A stretch of DNA of 64,000 nt from Duganella sp. BuS-21 (GCA_041874725.1 CP097466.1:5394001-5458000); one strand, 5' to 3'. Positions 53,866-63,914 are shown, counted from the stretch's first letter. Notes: a model not told the origin generated them from the letters alone. A program made the numbers and translations.

Positions 53866-55404
53866 ATGAATGATATGACGCCCAAGCCCAAGCATCCCAA
53901 CGCCTTGCCGGAGCAGTCCGAATGGACGTTCGAGCTGATCGAGCAGATACACCAGGAAATCCGCCGCGTCGCCGAAGGCTTCGGGCTCGATACCTATCCC
54001 AACCAGCTGGAGATCATCACCGCCGAGCAGATGATGGACGCCTACACCTCGGTCGGCATGCCGGTGTCGTACAACCACTGGTCCTTCGGCAAGCACTTCC
54101 TGAGCACCGAGAAGGGTTACAAGCGCGGGCAGATGGGGCTGGCCTACGAGATTGTCATCAACTCCAATCCCTGCATCGCCTATCTGATGGAAGAGAACAG
54201 CCTGACCATGCAGTCGCTGGTGATCGCGCACGCGGCGTATGGCCACAACTCCTTCTTCAAGGGTAATTACCTGTTCCGCACCTGGACCGACGCCGACGCC
54301 ATCGTCGACTACATGGTGTTCGCCAAGAACTACATCGCCGAGTGCGAGCAGCGCCACGGCATCGATGCGGTCGAGACCCTGCTCGATTCCTGCCACGCCA
54401 TTCAGAACTACGGCGTCGACCGCTACAAGCGCCCGGCCAAGCTGTCGCTGGCGCAGGAGCGCGCGCGGCAAAAGGAACGCGAAGCCTACGTGCAGTCGCA
54501 GATCAACGAACTATGGCGCACCCTGCCGCGGCGCGAGGAAGAGGAAGTCAACCGCGCCATCAAGCGCTTCCCGCCCGAGCCGGAGGAGAACCTGCTGTAC
54601 TTCATCGAGAAGTACGCGCCGCTGCTGGAACCGTGGCAGCGCGAGATGGTGCGCATCGTGCGCAAGATTTCGCAGTATTTCTACCCGCAGCGCCAGACCC
54701 AGGTGATGAACGAAGGCTGGGCCACCTTCTGGCACTACACCATCCTCAACCAGTTGTACGATGAGGGCGTGATCGCCGACGGCTTCATGATGGAGTTCCT
54801 GAAGAGCCACACCAACGTGGTCTACCAGCCGCCCGTCAACAGCCCTTATTACAGCGGCATCAACCCGTATGCGCTGGGCTTCGCCATGATGACCGACATT
54901 CGCCGCATCTGCGAACATCCGACCGACGAGGACCGCGAATGGTTCCCGGACATCGCCGGCAGCGACTGGCGCAAGACGCTGGACTTCGCCATGCGCAATT
55001 TCAAGGACGAAAGCTTCATCGCCCAATATCTTTCGCCCAAGCTGATCCGCGAGTTCCACTTCTTTGCCGTGCTGGACGACGACAATAACGACAAGCTCAG
55101 CGTGTCGGCCATCCACGACAACCTGGGCTACCGCTACGTGCGCCAGCAACTGGCCGAGCAGTACAACCTCGGCAACCGCGAGCCCAACATCCAGGTCTGG
55201 TCGGTCAATACCCAGGACGACCGCGCCCTGACCCTGCGGCACAGCCAGTTCCAGCGCCGTCCGCTCAACCAGCAGGCCGGCGAGGTACTCAAGCACGTGG
55301 CCCGTCTATGGGGTTTCGATGTCCACCTGGAAACGGTGGGGCCGAAGGGAGAAGTGGTCAGCACCCTGGAAGTGAAGCGGGAGAAACGCGGCCGCAGCTT
55401 CTGA
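53866..55404 (+). CDS. SpoVR family protein
   Basis: SpoVR/YcgB-family proteins accompany prkA and yeaH in many non-sporulating proteobacteria, and their biochemical role is unclear. The 512-residue product has the family motifs YPNQLEIITAEQMMDAYTSVGMPVSYNHWSFGKHF, LVIAHAAYGHNSFFKGNYLF, NEGWATFWHYTILNQLYDEG and EREWFPDIAG-like DREWFPDIAGSDWRKTLDF. Conserved His residues in HAAYGHNSF and NEGWATFWHY suggest a metal site. It begins 2 bp after yeaH. Confidence 0.94.
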   Translation: MNDMTPKPKHPNALPEQSEWTFELIEQIHQEIRRVAEGFGLDTYPNQLEIITAEQMMDAYTSVGMPVSYNHWSFGKHFLSTEKGYKRGQMGLAYEIVINSNPCIAYLMEENSLTMQSLVIAHAAYGHNSFFKGNYLFRTWTDADAIVDYMVFAKNYIAECEQRHGIDAVETLLDSCHAIQNYGVDRYKRPAKLSLAQERARQKEREAYVQSQINELWRTLPRREEEEVNRAIKRFPPEPEENLLYFIEKYAPLLEPWQREMVRIVRKISQYFYPQRQTQVMNEGWATFWHYTILNQLYDEGVIADGFMMEFLKSHTNVVYQPPVNSPYYSGINPYALGFAMMTDIRRICEHPTDEDREWFPDIAGSDWRKTLDFAMRNFKDESFIAQYLSPKLIREFHFFAVLDDDNNDKLSVSAIHDNLGYRYVRQQLAEQYNLGNREPNIQVWSVNTQDDRALTLRHSQFQRRPLNQQAGEVLKHVARLWGFDVHLETVGPKGEVVSTLEVKREKRGRSF

Positions 55405-55464
55405 ACCGACATATATATAGCCGGTCCGCCGCGGTGTGAACTCAGGCACGGCTCTTGCAAGCCT

Positions 55465-55506
55465 AAAACCGGGAGTAGCGTCGGCGCGCTGCTCCCGGTT
55501 TTTTTT
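55465..55506 (+). terminator. Strong Rho-independent terminator after spoVR
   Basis: AAAACCGGGAGTAGCG pairs with CGCTGCTCCCGGTTTT (one G-U pair) across a 6-base loop, followed by six more T. It lies 60 bp after the spoVR stop and closes the prkA-yeaH-spoVR operon. Confidence 0.93.
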
Positions 55507-55920
55507 ACGGAAGGCACGGTGCGGGCGGGAAGTCAATAAATTTCTGCGACTACTTGTATAGAAGCCCTCGCAAGAATTTCACGAAAGAAACTTTAGCGGC
55601 CAAATTATCAATTGTGAGTAGTAAAATTACCAGCACAATATTCCGTTTTTGGCCTTAAGGGAAAACTAAGTAACGTCATGGTGCGTTCCCGCACAAAATT
55701 GCGCCGCAGGTTCTTGCATATTGAGCCAGAACGGTGCAAAGGGAGCGCTACCATATAGGAAAACCCTATGAAATTTAACCGGTTTTAGGGATGAAAATTC
55801 TATGTAAAATCAAGAATTCGTATGTATAATTCGCCGACGTCCCGGATGCGGCTGTTGTTTTGTGTCGCCATTTTGGGGTTTAAGTAGCACCAAAGAGAGT
55901 TGGTATTGGAGAAAGCAGGC
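55507..55920 (+). promoter_or_regulatory. Long upstream region of tonB
   Basis: This AT-rich region of about 410 bp contains no recognisable gene. A TATAAT at 55825-55830 is a good -10 candidate for tonB but lacks a clear -35 at 16-18 bp spacing. No convincing Fur box (GATAATGATAATCATTATC type) was found, so iron control is not supported by what I can see. Confidence 0.5.
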
Positions 55921-56583
55921 ATGAATTTCACGCACAACGAGAAAAGCACCGGGAAGAACTTTACAGGCATTACGATTGTCGTTTTGTTGCACGTCCTGGT
56001 TGCTTATGGGATCGTGACGGGCTTGGGAACGCGACTGGTGCACAAGATGATCGCACCAGTGGAGACCAAGATCATCGAGGAGGTGAAACCTCCTCCACCG
56101 AAAGAGCTCCCACCACCGCCACCTCCGCCAGAGATGAAGGCTCCACCGCCACCATTCATCCCGCCAGTTGAGGTGAACGTGCAGCAACCGCCGCCGCCTA
56201 ACAACACGATCGCGAATGCGACCAACGTGAAACCGGCCACTACCGAGATCCAGAAAGCACCGCCAGCACCACCGGCAGCGCCACCTGGTCCAGCGAAAAC
56301 CGGTATTCGTACTGCAGCAGTTGTAGACTTCGGCACTTGCGCCAAGCCGGAATGGCCAAAGTCGTCGCTGCGTAACGAAGAAACCGGTACGGTTCAGCTG
56401 TCGTTCCTCATCGCAGCTGACGGTCGCGTGGCAGATTCGAAGGTTGTGAAATCGAGTGGCTTTAGGGATCTGGATAAAGCTGCGGTCGCTGGTATCACGA
56501 AGTGCCGTTTCAAACCGGCAACCGTGGACGGCGTTCCACAAGAAGGCTGGCAGCAGATGCAATACGTCTGGACGCTGGAGTAA
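55921..56583 (+). CDS. tonB: TonB family energy-transducing protein
   Basis: TonB couples the inner-membrane proton gradient to outer-membrane receptors. The start at 55921 (MNFTHNEKSTGKNFTGITIV; GGAG ribosome-binding site upstream) gives 220 residues. There is one N-terminal membrane helix (about 16-36), a periplasmic Pro-rich arm with runs of four to seven prolines (about 58-100), and the C-terminal TonB domain (TGTVQLSFLIAADGRVADSKVVKSSGFRDLDKAAVAGITKCRFKPA). It is followed by exbB and two exbD genes. Confidence 0.94.
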   Translation: MNFTHNEKSTGKNFTGITIVVLLHVLVAYGIVTGLGTRLVHKMIAPVETKIIEEVKPPPPKELPPPPPPPEMKAPPPPFIPPVEVNVQQPPPPNNTIANATNVKPATTEIQKAPPAPPAAPPGPAKTGIRTAAVVDFGTCAKPEWPKSSLRNEETGTVQLSFLIAADGRVADSKVVKSSGFRDLDKAAVAGITKCRFKPATVDGVPQEGWQQMQYVWTLE

Positions 56584-56666
56584 AACCGAGACAGACCAAC
56601 GTCTCACACGTAGTTTTCGTTGTCATTACGCCAGCGATCTGATTATTTTATTAATTTGGAGGAAGC

Positions 56667-57575
56667 ATGTTTAAGAATACCCGTTTGTCCGCTGTACTGG
56701 CCGCTGTGCTGTTCTCGGTGACCGCAGCAACCGCCCTGGTGAGCGCCCCTGCCTTCGCGCAAGAGCCAGCCTCGGCAGCCGCTTCGGCTCCAGCAGCAGA
56801 TGCAGCAGCAGCGCCAGCGCCAGCAGCGGATGCGGCAGCAGCACCGGCAGCTGACGCTGCAGCTCCAGCAGCCCACGGTAAAGCTGAAGAAGTGGAAAAT
56901 CCATACGGCTTCAGCGCTGTGTGGGACGCAGGTTTCGTGTCGCGCGCTACCCTGATCATCCTGTCGCTGATGTCGATGGGTTCGTGGTACATCATCATCA
57001 CCAAACTGATCGACCAAGCCAAGATCTTCAAACAGTCGAAAGAAACGTCGGCCAAGTTCTGGAAAGCTTCGTCGATCGCTGGTGGTTCGGCTACCCTGAC
57101 CGAAGGCTCGCCATTCCGCTTCATCGCTGAAACCGGCACCAAGGCTACCCAGCACCACGACGGCGCCCTGCTGGAACAAATCGACCTGTCGACCTGGGTC
57201 ACCATGTCGATCCAGCGCGCTGTGGACAAAGTCCAGTCGCGTCTGCAAGACGGCCTGTCGTTCCTGGCAACCGTTGGTTCGACCTCGCCGTTCATCGGTC
57301 TGTTCGGTACCGTTTGGGGTATTTACAATGCACTGATCGCCATCGGCATGTCGGGTAACGCATCGATCGACAAAGTAGCAGGTCCAGTTGGTGAAGCGCT
57401 GATCATGACCGCTTTCGGTCTGTTCGTGGCAGTTCCAGCGGTTCTGGGTTACAACTGGCTGGTGCGTCGTAACAAGTCGGCAATGGAAGATGTACGTGCT
57501 TTCTCGGCTGACGTTCACTCGGTGCTGATTTCGGGCGCAATGTCGACCGCAACTGGCTCGAAAAAAGTCGGGTAA
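56667..57575 (+). CDS. exbB: ExbB-type proton channel (MotA/TolQ/ExbB family)
   Basis: ExbB forms the pentameric scaffold of the TonB motor. The 302-residue product has an extended N terminus typical of a subset of ExbB: a signal-peptide-like segment ending AFAQ (about residue 31), an Ala/Pro/Asp-rich periplasmic stretch (about 32-75), then three membrane helices (about 90-112, 205-228, 246-268) with TSPFIGLFGTVWGIYNALIAIG and GEALIMTAFGLFVAVPAVLGYNWL. It lies 83 bp after tonB and 6 bp before exbD. Confidence 0.94.
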   Translation: MFKNTRLSAVLAAVLFSVTAATALVSAPAFAQEPASAAASAPAADAAAAPAPAADAAAAPAADAAAPAAHGKAEEVENPYGFSAVWDAGFVSRATLIILSLMSMGSWYIIITKLIDQAKIFKQSKETSAKFWKASSIAGGSATLTEGSPFRFIAETGTKATQHHDGALLEQIDLSTWVTMSIQRAVDKVQSRLQDGLSFLATVGSTSPFIGLFGTVWGIYNALIAIGMSGNASIDKVAGPVGEALIMTAFGLFVAVPAVLGYNWLVRRNKSAMEDVRAFSADVHSVLISGAMSTATGSKKVG

Positions 57576-57581
57576 TTAACC

Positions 57582-58010
57582 ATGTCCATGTCCGTAGGCT
57601 CCGATAGCGGAGACGAAGATCAAGTCATGTCAGAAATCAACACGACGCCCCTGGTGGACATCATGTTGGTTCTGCTGATTATCTTCCTGATCACGAGCCC
57701 GGTTGTTCTGAAGCTGATCAAGATCCAGCTGCCAGAAGAAACCAACCAGGTTATCCAGACCAAGCCGGAAGACGTGAACATTGTCGTGAGCAAAGATGGC
57801 GACATCTACTGGAATCAACGGAAGATGCGCGATGCGAACGAACTGTTCGACAATCTGAAGGTGGAAGCTGTTAAATTGCCTCAGCCGGAAGTACACGTAC
57901 GTGGTGACCAAGAAACCAAGTACGAATCCATCGGCAAGGTGATTTACACGACCCAGCGTGCTGGTATTCAGAAGGTCGGCTTCATCACCGAACCGCCTGA
58001 TAAGGGTTAA
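57582..58010 (+). CDS. exbD: ExbD-type transport protein, first copy
   Basis: ExbD carries the proton-translocating Asp of the TonB motor. The 142-residue product has one membrane helix (about 24-44) with the key Asp in NTTPLVDIMLVLLIIFLI and a periplasmic domain that ends GIQKVGFITEPPDKG. A Q/E-rich middle distinguishes it from the second copy. It begins 6 bp after exbB. Confidence 0.94.
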   Translation: MSMSVGSDSGDEDQVMSEINTTPLVDIMLVLLIIFLITSPVVLKLIKIQLPEETNQVIQTKPEDVNIVVSKDGDIYWNQRKMRDANELFDNLKVEAVKLPQPEVHVRGDQETKYESIGKVIYTTQRAGIQKVGFITEPPDKG

Positions 58011-58025
58011 TTCCCACAGTGCATC

Positions 58026-58048
58026 GCAGGCCTGTAGCTCAGGCCTGC
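58026..58048 (+). promoter_or_regulatory. Hairpin between the two exbD genes
   Basis: GCAGGCCTG and CAGGCCTGC form a perfect 9-bp stem with a TAGCT loop, 15 bp after the first exbD stop and 8 bp before the AAAAGGA ribosome-binding site of the second. There is no T tract directly after it; it may be an mRNA processing or stabilising element. Confidence 0.6.
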
Positions 58049-58069
58049 CCTTCTAAAAAGGAAATATTC

Positions 58070-58498
58070 ATGAGTATGAGTGTCGGCTCTCCATCCGCAG
58101 GCGCGGATCCGGAACCAATGATGGAAATGAATATGACGCCCCTCATCGACGTGATGCTGGTGCTGATTATCATGATGATCATTACGATTCCTAAGGCCAA
58201 CCACTCGGTCAACCTGAACATGCCGGTCGGCACCCCGCCGCCGCCAACCAAGGAACCAGTGGTGATTACGATTGACGTCGACTTCGACGGTACGATTCTG
58301 TGGGATAACGTGGTCGTTGCTGACCGCGGCACCCTGGAAGCGAAACTGACCGATGTCGCAGCGCAAGCTGATCAGCCGGAAGTGCATCTGCGTCCGAACA
58401 AGCTGGTATCGTACAAGGTCGTAGCAGGCGTGATGGCTTCGGCTCAACGCCTGGGCGTGACCAAGATTGGTCTGGTCGGTAACGAACAGTTCCAATAA
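58070..58498 (+). CDS. exbD2: ExbD-type transport protein, second copy
   Basis: The start at 58070 (MSMSVGSPSAGADPEPMMEMNMTPLIDVMLVLIIMMIITIP; AAAAGGA ribosome-binding site) gives 142 residues. The membrane Asp in MTPLIDVMLVL is conserved. The periplasmic part (VVITIDVDFDGTILWDNVVV ... VSYKVVAGVMASAQRLGVTKIGLVGNEQFQ) differs clearly from copy one, so this is an old paralogue, not a fresh duplication. tonB-exbB-exbD-exbD clusters of this kind occur in beta- and gamma-proteobacteria with many TonB receptors. Confidence 0.93.
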   Translation: MSMSVGSPSAGADPEPMMEMNMTPLIDVMLVLIIMMIITIPKANHSVNLNMPVGTPPPPTKEPVVITIDVDFDGTILWDNVVVADRGTLEAKLTDVAAQADQPEVHLRPNKLVSYKVVAGVMASAQRLGVTKIGLVGNEQFQ

Positions 58499-58515
58499 AA
58501 AGTCCCATGTACAAT

Positions 58516-58550
58516 AATAGGCAGGACCATTCCTGCCTATTTTCGTTTTT
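58516..58550 (+). terminator. Rho-independent terminator after exbD2
   Basis: AATAGGCAGGA and TCCTGCCTATT pair perfectly across CCAT, followed by TTCGTTTTT. It closes the tonB-exbB-exbD-exbD2 transcript, with some read-through likely into the TPR gene 21 bp on. Confidence 0.9.
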
Positions 58551-58571
58551 ATGATGAAAGAAAACTCACCC

Positions 58572-59795
58572 ATGACCAAGTTTCGTCTCGCTCATCTCGG
58601 CCTGGTAATGGCCGCTATTGGTTTTACCGCAGCAGCCCCCCTGACCGGCCTGACGTCGGTTGCCTACGCCGCCGAGTCGGTGCGCGCTGAAATCGGCAAA
58701 CCGCTGCAAGAAGCACAGAAAATGGCCGCAGCCGGCAAGAACAAAGAAGCGCTGGCTAAACTGAAAGAAACCGACGCCGTCGGCGGCAAAACCGCCAATG
58801 AGACCTATTTGATCGAGCGCACCCGCGCATCGGCCGCAGCTGCTGCTGGCGACAACGACGCCGCCGCCAAGGCCTTTGAATCGGTGCTGAACTCCGGCAA
58901 GCTGTCCGCTGCCGAATCCCCAAAATTCGCTGAAGCCCTGGCCGGCATCTACTACCGCGCCAAGGACTATCCGAAGGCCATCAACGCCTTCCAGCGCGTG
59001 TTGAAAGACAATCCTGGCAACACCCAGGCGCGCGAATACCTGATCCAGATCTACTACACCTCCGGCAAGTACGCCGAAGCGGCCAAGGAACTGCAATCGT
59101 CCAAGAACCTGAGCGAAAGCCAGCTGGGCATGCTGGCCAACATCCAGCTGAAACAGAACGACAAGGTCGGCTACGTGCAGACCCTGGAAAAGCTGGCCGC
59201 CTCCTATCCTAAAGCCAGCTACTGGACCGACCTGCTGAACCGCGTGACCGGCAAGCCAGGCTTCTCGTCCTCGCTGTCGCTGGACGTGCTGCGTCTGCGC
59301 CTGGCCAACGGCCTGCTGACCAAGCCGGCCGAATACATGGAAATGAGCCAGCTGGCCCTGCAAGCAGGCAACCCTGCTGAAGCCATCAAGATCATCGACC
59401 AGGGTTACAAGAAAGGCGCGCTGGGCACCGGTTCCGACGCCGCCCGTCACCAGCGTCTGAAAGACCTGGCCGACAAGACCCAGACCGAGTTCGACGCCAA
59501 GCTGGCCACCGCCCAGGCGGAAGCCGAGAAAGCCAAGGATGCCGACGCCCTGGCCAACCTGGGTTACGCCCTGGTATCGGCTGGCAAAGGCGACAAGGGC
59601 CTGCCGCTGCTGGACCAGGCTGTCAAGCTGGGCACCGGCCGCAATCCTGAAGCGATCAAGCTGCACTACGGCGTCGCCCAGAACATCGCCGGCAAGAAAG
59701 CTGCTGCGCTGAGCACCCTGAAATCGGTCAAGGGCACCGACGGCACCGCCGACCTGGCCCGCTACTGGACCCTGAACATCAACCGCCCAATGTAA
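58572..59795 (+). CDS. Secreted tetratricopeptide-repeat protein linked to the TonB cluster
   Basis: The start at 58572 (MTKFRLAHLGLVMAAIGFTAAAP) gives 407 residues with a Sec signal peptide ending near VAYA-A (about residue 36). An upstream ATG at 58551 touches the terminator and is not favoured. The mature protein is a helical TPR array (EIGKPLQEAQKMAAAGKNKEALAKL, SPKFAEALAGIYYRAKDYPKAINAFQRVLKDNPGNTQAREYLIQIYYTSGKYAEAAKEL, PAEAIKIIDQGYKKGAL), probably periplasmic. TPR genes are often placed after tonB-exbBD and may scaffold the complex; the role is inferred. Confidence 0.88.
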   Translation: MTKFRLAHLGLVMAAIGFTAAAPLTGLTSVAYAAESVRAEIGKPLQEAQKMAAAGKNKEALAKLKETDAVGGKTANETYLIERTRASAAAAAGDNDAAAKAFESVLNSGKLSAAESPKFAEALAGIYYRAKDYPKAINAFQRVLKDNPGNTQAREYLIQIYYTSGKYAEAAKELQSSKNLSESQLGMLANIQLKQNDKVGYVQTLEKLAASYPKASYWTDLLNRVTGKPGFSSSLSLDVLRLRLANGLLTKPAEYMEMSQLALQAGNPAEAIKIIDQGYKKGALGTGSDAARHQRLKDLADKTQTEFDAKLATAQAEAEKAKDADALANLGYALVSAGKGDKGLPLLDQAVKLGTGRNPEAIKLHYGVAQNIAGKKAAALSTLKSVKGTDGTADLARYWTLNINRPM

Positions 59796-59813
59796 TCCGG
59801 GCAGTCGATGCGC

Positions 59814-59850
59814 AAAGCGCTGTCCGGCCCCGCCGGCAGCGCTTTTTTTT
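59814..59850 (+). terminator. Rho-independent terminator after the TPR gene
   Basis: AAAGCGCTG (59814-59822) pairs with CAGCGCTTT (59837-59845) around an inner CCGG/CCGG stem, followed by five more T. Confidence 0.88.
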
Positions 59851-59908
59851 CGCTGCGAGGGATCTGCCCGTATAATCCCCTATTTGCGATAGCTTTCCCC
59901 AGATTCCC

Positions 59909-60865
59909 ATGAAGGTATTTCGAGGTCTTCCCAATGCAGCGGCGCGCGCGCCGTGCGCGCTCACGATCGGTAATTTCGACGGCGTCCACCTTGGCCACCA
60001 GGCATTGCTGGCCCGCGTGCGCACCGCCGCCGACCGCCTGGGCCTGGAAGCGGCCGTGATGACCTTCGAACCGCATCCACGCGAGTTCTTCGCGCAGAAA
60101 TCGGGCGACCTGTCCAAGGCCCCGGCCCGCATCGCCAACCTGCGCGACAAGCTGCAATCGCTGTCCGACAACGGTATCGACCGCGTCATCGTCGAACACT
60201 TCTCGTCCTCCTTCGCGGCCCTGACGCCGCAGGAATTCACCGAAAAAGTGCTGGTCGAAGGCCTGCACGTGAAATGGCTGATGGTCGGCGACGACTTTTG
60301 CTACGGCGCGCGCCGCGCCGGCAATGTGCAGATGCTGCTGGAAGCCGGCCAACAATACGGCTTCCACGTCGAGACCCTGCCCACCGTGATGAACGGCAGC
60401 ACCCGCATCTCCTCTTCCGCCGTGCGCGCCGCGCTGGCCGACGGCGATTTCACCCGCGCCGAAGCGCTGCTGGGCCACCCGTACGCGATTTCCGGCCACG
60501 TGGTGCACGGCCAGAAGCTGGGCCGCACGCTGGGCTTCCCGACTCTGAACCTGCGCGTGCCGCACCGTCCGGCGCTGGCCGGCATCTTCATCGTGCAGGT
60601 GCACGGCCTGAGCGAACAGCCCTTGCCGGCCGTGGCCAGCCTGGGCGTGCGCCCCACCGTCGACGACAGCGGCCGCGTGCTGCTGGAGGTGCACGTGTTC
60701 GACTTTGCGCAGCAGTGCTACGGCAAGCAGGTACGCGTGGAATTCCTCGGCAAGATACGCGACGAGGAAAAATACGTCGACCTGCCGACGCTGACGGCCG
60801 CCATCCAGCGCGACGCCGACATCGCCCGCGCTTTCTTTGCCAAGCGCGCCACCGACCGAATTTGA
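59909..60865 (+). CDS. ribF: Bifunctional riboflavin kinase / FAD synthetase RibF
   Basis: RibF phosphorylates riboflavin to FMN and adenylylates FMN to FAD. The 318-residue product has the N-terminal nucleotidyltransferase domain ([18 protein letters not shown] with the HxGH-like motif, [25 protein letters not shown]) and the C-terminal kinase domain ([16 protein letters not shown] ... [24 protein letters not shown] ... [19 protein letters not shown]). The ribF-ileS-lspA order is conserved in proteobacteria. Confidence 0.96.
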   Translation: MKVFRGLPNAAARAPCALTIGNFDGVHLGHQALLARVRTAADRLGLEAAVMTFEPHPREFFAQKSGDLSKAPARIANLRDKLQSLSDNGIDRVIVEHFSSSFAALTPQEFTEKVLVEGLHVKWLMVGDDFCYGARRAGNVQMLLEAGQQYGFHVETLPTVMNGSTRISSSAVRAALADGDFTRAEALLGHPYAISGHVVHGQKLGRTLGFPTLNLRVPHRPALAGIFIVQVHGLSEQPLPAVASLGVRPTVDDSGRVLLEVHVFDFAQQCYGKQVRVEFLGKIRDEEKYVDLPTLTAAIQRDADIARAFFAKRATDRI

Positions 60866-60927
60866 CCGCGCGACCAGCTACGCGCGCCGGCTACACAGCA
60901 TTCCCGAATAAATCACTGAAGACCACT

Positions 60928-63795
60928 ATGTCCGACAACAAATCCTCGAAAAAGCCTGAAAGCAAATACCCGGTCAACATGACCGAAACCCCGTTCCCGA
61001 TGCGCGGCGACATGGCCAAGCGCGAGCCGAACTGGGTCCAGCAATGGCAGACCAAAAAGATCTATGAGCGCGTGCGCAAGGCCGCCGCCGGCCGTCCGAA
61101 ATTCATCCTGCACGACGGTCCTCCGTACGCCAACGGCGACATCCACATCGGCCACGCCGTCAACAAGATCCTGAAGGACATGGTGGTGAAGGCCCGCACC
61201 ATGGCCGGCTACGACGCGCCCTACGTGCCTGGCTGGGATTGCCACGGCATGCCGATCGAGATCCAGATCGAAAAACAATACGGCAAAAACCTGCCGACCG
61301 CCGACGTGCTGACCAAGGCCCGCGCCTACGCGCTGGAGCAGGTCGACCGCCAGCGCAAGGACTTCATCCGCCTCGGCGTGCTGGGTGAATGGCAGAACCC
61401 TTACCTGACCATGAACTATTCGAACGAGGCCGACGAACTGCGCGCCCTCGGCCAGATGCTGGAAAAAGGCTATGTCTATCGCGGCCTGAAGCCGGTCAAC
61501 TGGTGCTTCGACTGCCAGTCGGCGCTGGCCGAAGCGGAAGTGGAATACCAGGACAAGCGCGATCCGGCCATCGACGTCGGCTTCAAGTTCGCCGAATTCG
61601 ACAAGCTGGCCAGCGCCTTCGGCCTGGACCAGCTGCCGACCGAGAACGGCTTCATCGTCATCTGGACCACCACGCCTTGGACCATCCCGTCCAACCAGGC
61701 GCTGAACGTCAATCCTGAAGTGATCTACGCACTGGTGCAAGCCGAGCGCGATGGCCAACAGTTGCTGCTGATTCTAGCGCAGGACCTGGTGGAAGCCAGC
61801 CTGGCGCGCTTCAAGCTCGAAGGCACGACCATCGCCACCTGCCACGGCGCGGCGCTGGCCGGCATCAGCTTCCGTCATCCGCTGCACGCCTCGGACGCGT
61901 TCTACGACCGCCTGTCGCCGATGTACCTGGCCGAATACGTCACCACCGAAAGCGGCACCGGCGTGGTCCACTCGGCTCCGGCCTACGGCCTGGACGACTT
62001 TATCTCCTGCCGCGCGCATGGCATGAAGGACGAGAACATCCTGACCCCGGTGCTGGGCGACGGCAAGTTCGCCGACAGCCTGCCGCTGTTCGGCGGCATG
62101 ACCATCTGGGAAGCCTCCAAGCCGATCTGCGCCGCCCTGAAGGAAGCGGGCGCGCTGTTCGAAGTGAAGATGTTCGACCATAGCTATATGCACTGCTGGC
62201 GCCATAAATCGCCGATCATCTACCGCGCCACTTCGCAGTGGTTCGCCGGCATGGATGTCAAGCCGAAGGACGGCGGCCACACGCTGCGCGAAGCGGCGCT
62301 GGCCGGCATCGAGCAGACCGCCTTCTTCCCGGACTGGGGCAAAGCGCGCCTGCACGGCATGATCGCCAACCGTCCGGACTGGACCCTGTCGCGCCAGCGC
62401 CAGTGGGGCGTGCCGATGGCCTTCGTGGTCCACAAGGAAAGCGGCGCCCTGCACCCACGCACGGCTGAACTGCTGGAACAGGTGGCGCTGCTGATCGAAA
62501 AAGGCGGCATCGACGCCTGGCAGGCGCTCGACCTGAAAGACCTGATCGGCGCCGAAGCCGAGATGTACATCAAGAACAAGGACACGCTGGACGTCTGGTT
62601 CGACTCCGGCTCGACCCACCAGACCGTGCTGCGCGGTTCCCACAAGGAGCAGTCGGCATTCCCGGCCGACCTGTATCTGGAAGGTTCGGACCAGCACCGC
62701 GGCTGGTTCCACTCCTCGCTACTGACCTCCTCGATGCTGAACGGCGCCCCGCCCTACAAGGCGCTGCTGACCCACGGCTTCGTGGTCGACGGCGAAGGCA
62801 AGAAGATGTCCAAGTCGATCGGCAACACCATCGCGCCGCAGGACGTATGGAACAAGCTGGGCGCCGACATGCTGCGCCTGTGGGTGGCCACCACCGACTA
62901 CACGGGTGAGCTGTCGATCTCGGACGAGATCCTCAAGCGCGTGACCGAAGCCTATCGCCGCATCCGCAACACGCTGCGCTTCCTACTGGCCAACCTGTCG
63001 GACTTCGATGCGTCGAAAGACGCCGTGCCGGTGGCCGAGTTGCTGGAGATCGACCGCTACGCCATCGCCAACATGGCGGCGCTGCAGAAGGAAATCGAAA
63101 CCCACTACCTGCAGTACGAATTCCAGCCGGTCTACTCCAAGCTGCAGAACTACTGCTCGGAAGACCTGGGCGGCTTCTACCTGGACATCCTGAAGGATCG
63201 GCTGTACACCACCGGCGTGACCTCGGCCTCGCGCCGCTCGGCGCAGACCGCGCTGTGGCACATCACGCAAAGTCTGCTGCGCCTGATGGCGCCGGCGCTG
63301 TCCTTCACCGCCGAGGAAGCATGGGAAATCTTCGCCGGCGCCGAAGGCTGGAAAGCCAGCGACGAAACCATCTTCACCCAGACCTGGTGGCAACTGCCGG
63401 AACTGGCGGATGCCGACGCCCTGCTGGCCAAGTACACCGCGCTGCGCAGCGTGCGCACCGATGTGACCAAGCAGCTGGAAGACCTGCGCACGTCGGGCGC
63501 CATCGGTTCCTCGCTGCAGGCGGAGCTGAACATCAAGGCCGCCGGCGAGAAGTTCAAGGTGCTGGCGAGCCTGGAGGACGACCTGAAGTTCATCTTCATC
63601 ACCTCGCTGGCCACGGTCACCGAAGTGGCTACGGAAGCGGAAGAAGCGGTTGCTGTGGCGGCCTCCAAGGCCGAAAAGTGCGAGCGTTGCTGGCACTACC
63701 GCGCCGACGTCGGCGCCCACGCCGACCATCCGACCCTGTGCGGCCGCTGCCACAGCAACCTGTTTGGTGCGGGCGAAAAACGCAAGTTCGCTTAA
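60928..63795 (+). CDS. ileS: Isoleucyl-tRNA synthetase
   Basis: IleRS charges tRNA-Ile. The start at 60928 gives [34 protein letters not shown] and 955 residues, the normal size; the frame remains open upstream through ribF but that part is not this gene. HIGH signature 73-76 ([10 protein letters not shown]), the editing domain ([14 protein letters not shown]), KMSKS at 626-630 ([10 protein letters not shown]), and the C-terminal zinc site (CERCWHY ... CGRCHSNL) are all present. It lies 62 bp after ribF. Confidence 0.97.
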   Translation: MSDNKSSKKPESKYPVNMTETPFPMRGDMAKREPNWVQQWQTKKIYERVRKAAAGRPKFILHDGPPYANGDIHIGHAVNKILKDMVVKARTMAGYDAPYVPGWDCHGMPIEIQIEKQYGKNLPTADVLTKARAYALEQVDRQRKDFIRLGVLGEWQNPYLTMNYSNEADELRALGQMLEKGYVYRGLKPVNWCFDCQSALAEAEVEYQDKRDPAIDVGFKFAEFDKLASAFGLDQLPTENGFIVIWTTTPWTIPSNQALNVNPEVIYALVQAERDGQQLLLILAQDLVEASLARFKLEGTTIATCHGAALAGISFRHPLHASDAFYDRLSPMYLAEYVTTESGTGVVHSAPAYGLDDFISCRAHGMKDENILTPVLGDGKFADSLPLFGGMTIWEASKPICAALKEAGALFEVKMFDHSYMHCWRHKSPIIYRATSQWFAGMDVKPKDGGHTLREAALAGIEQTAFFPDWGKARLHGMIANRPDWTLSRQRQWGVPMAFVVHKESGALHPRTAELLEQVALLIEKGGIDAWQALDLKDLIGAEAEMYIKNKDTLDVWFDSGSTHQTVLRGSHKEQSAFPADLYLEGSDQHRGWFHSSLLTSSMLNGAPPYKALLTHGFVVDGEGKKMSKSIGNTIAPQDVWNKLGADMLRLWVATTDYTGELSISDEILKRVTEAYRRIRNTLRFLLANLSDFDASKDAVPVAELLEIDRYAIANMAALQKEIETHYLQYEFQPVYSKLQNYCSEDLGGFYLDILKDRLYTTGVTSASRRSAQTALWHITQSLLRLMAPALSFTAEEAWEIFAGAEGWKASDETIFTQTWWQLPELADADALLAKYTALRSVRTDVTKQLEDLRTSGAIGSSLQAELNIKAAGEKFKVLASLEDDLKFIFITSLATVTEVATEAEEAVAVAASKAEKCERCWHYRADVGAHADHPTLCGRCHSNLFGAGEKRKFA

Positions 63796-63804
63796 TATAC
63801 AGCC

Positions 63805-63885
63805 CGTCGCTCCCGCGCAAGCGGGAGGCCATGCTGAGCATATGGCGGACGCTCAGCATGGATTCCCGCTGCTGCGGGAATGACG
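63805..63885. repeat. REP-like palindromic element, copy C
   Basis: CGTCGCTCCCGCGCAAGCGG ... CATGGATTCCCGC ... GGGAATGACG, starting 9 bp after the ileS stop. An inner palindrome, GCTGAGC/GCTCAGC (near 63833 and 63851), joins the halves. It is the longest and most symmetric of the three copies. Confidence 0.8.
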
Positions 63886-63914
63886 GGGAGACCGCTGCGT
63901 ATGATAGACAAAAC

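Noticed and set aside
55920..56583. Iron (Fur) control of tonB
   Set aside because: No sequence resembling the 19-bp Fur box was found in the upstream region.
60274..60927. Upstream extension of the ileS frame through ribF
   Set aside because: It overlaps ribF in another frame and is Arg/Pro/Ala-rich; the family start is at 60928.
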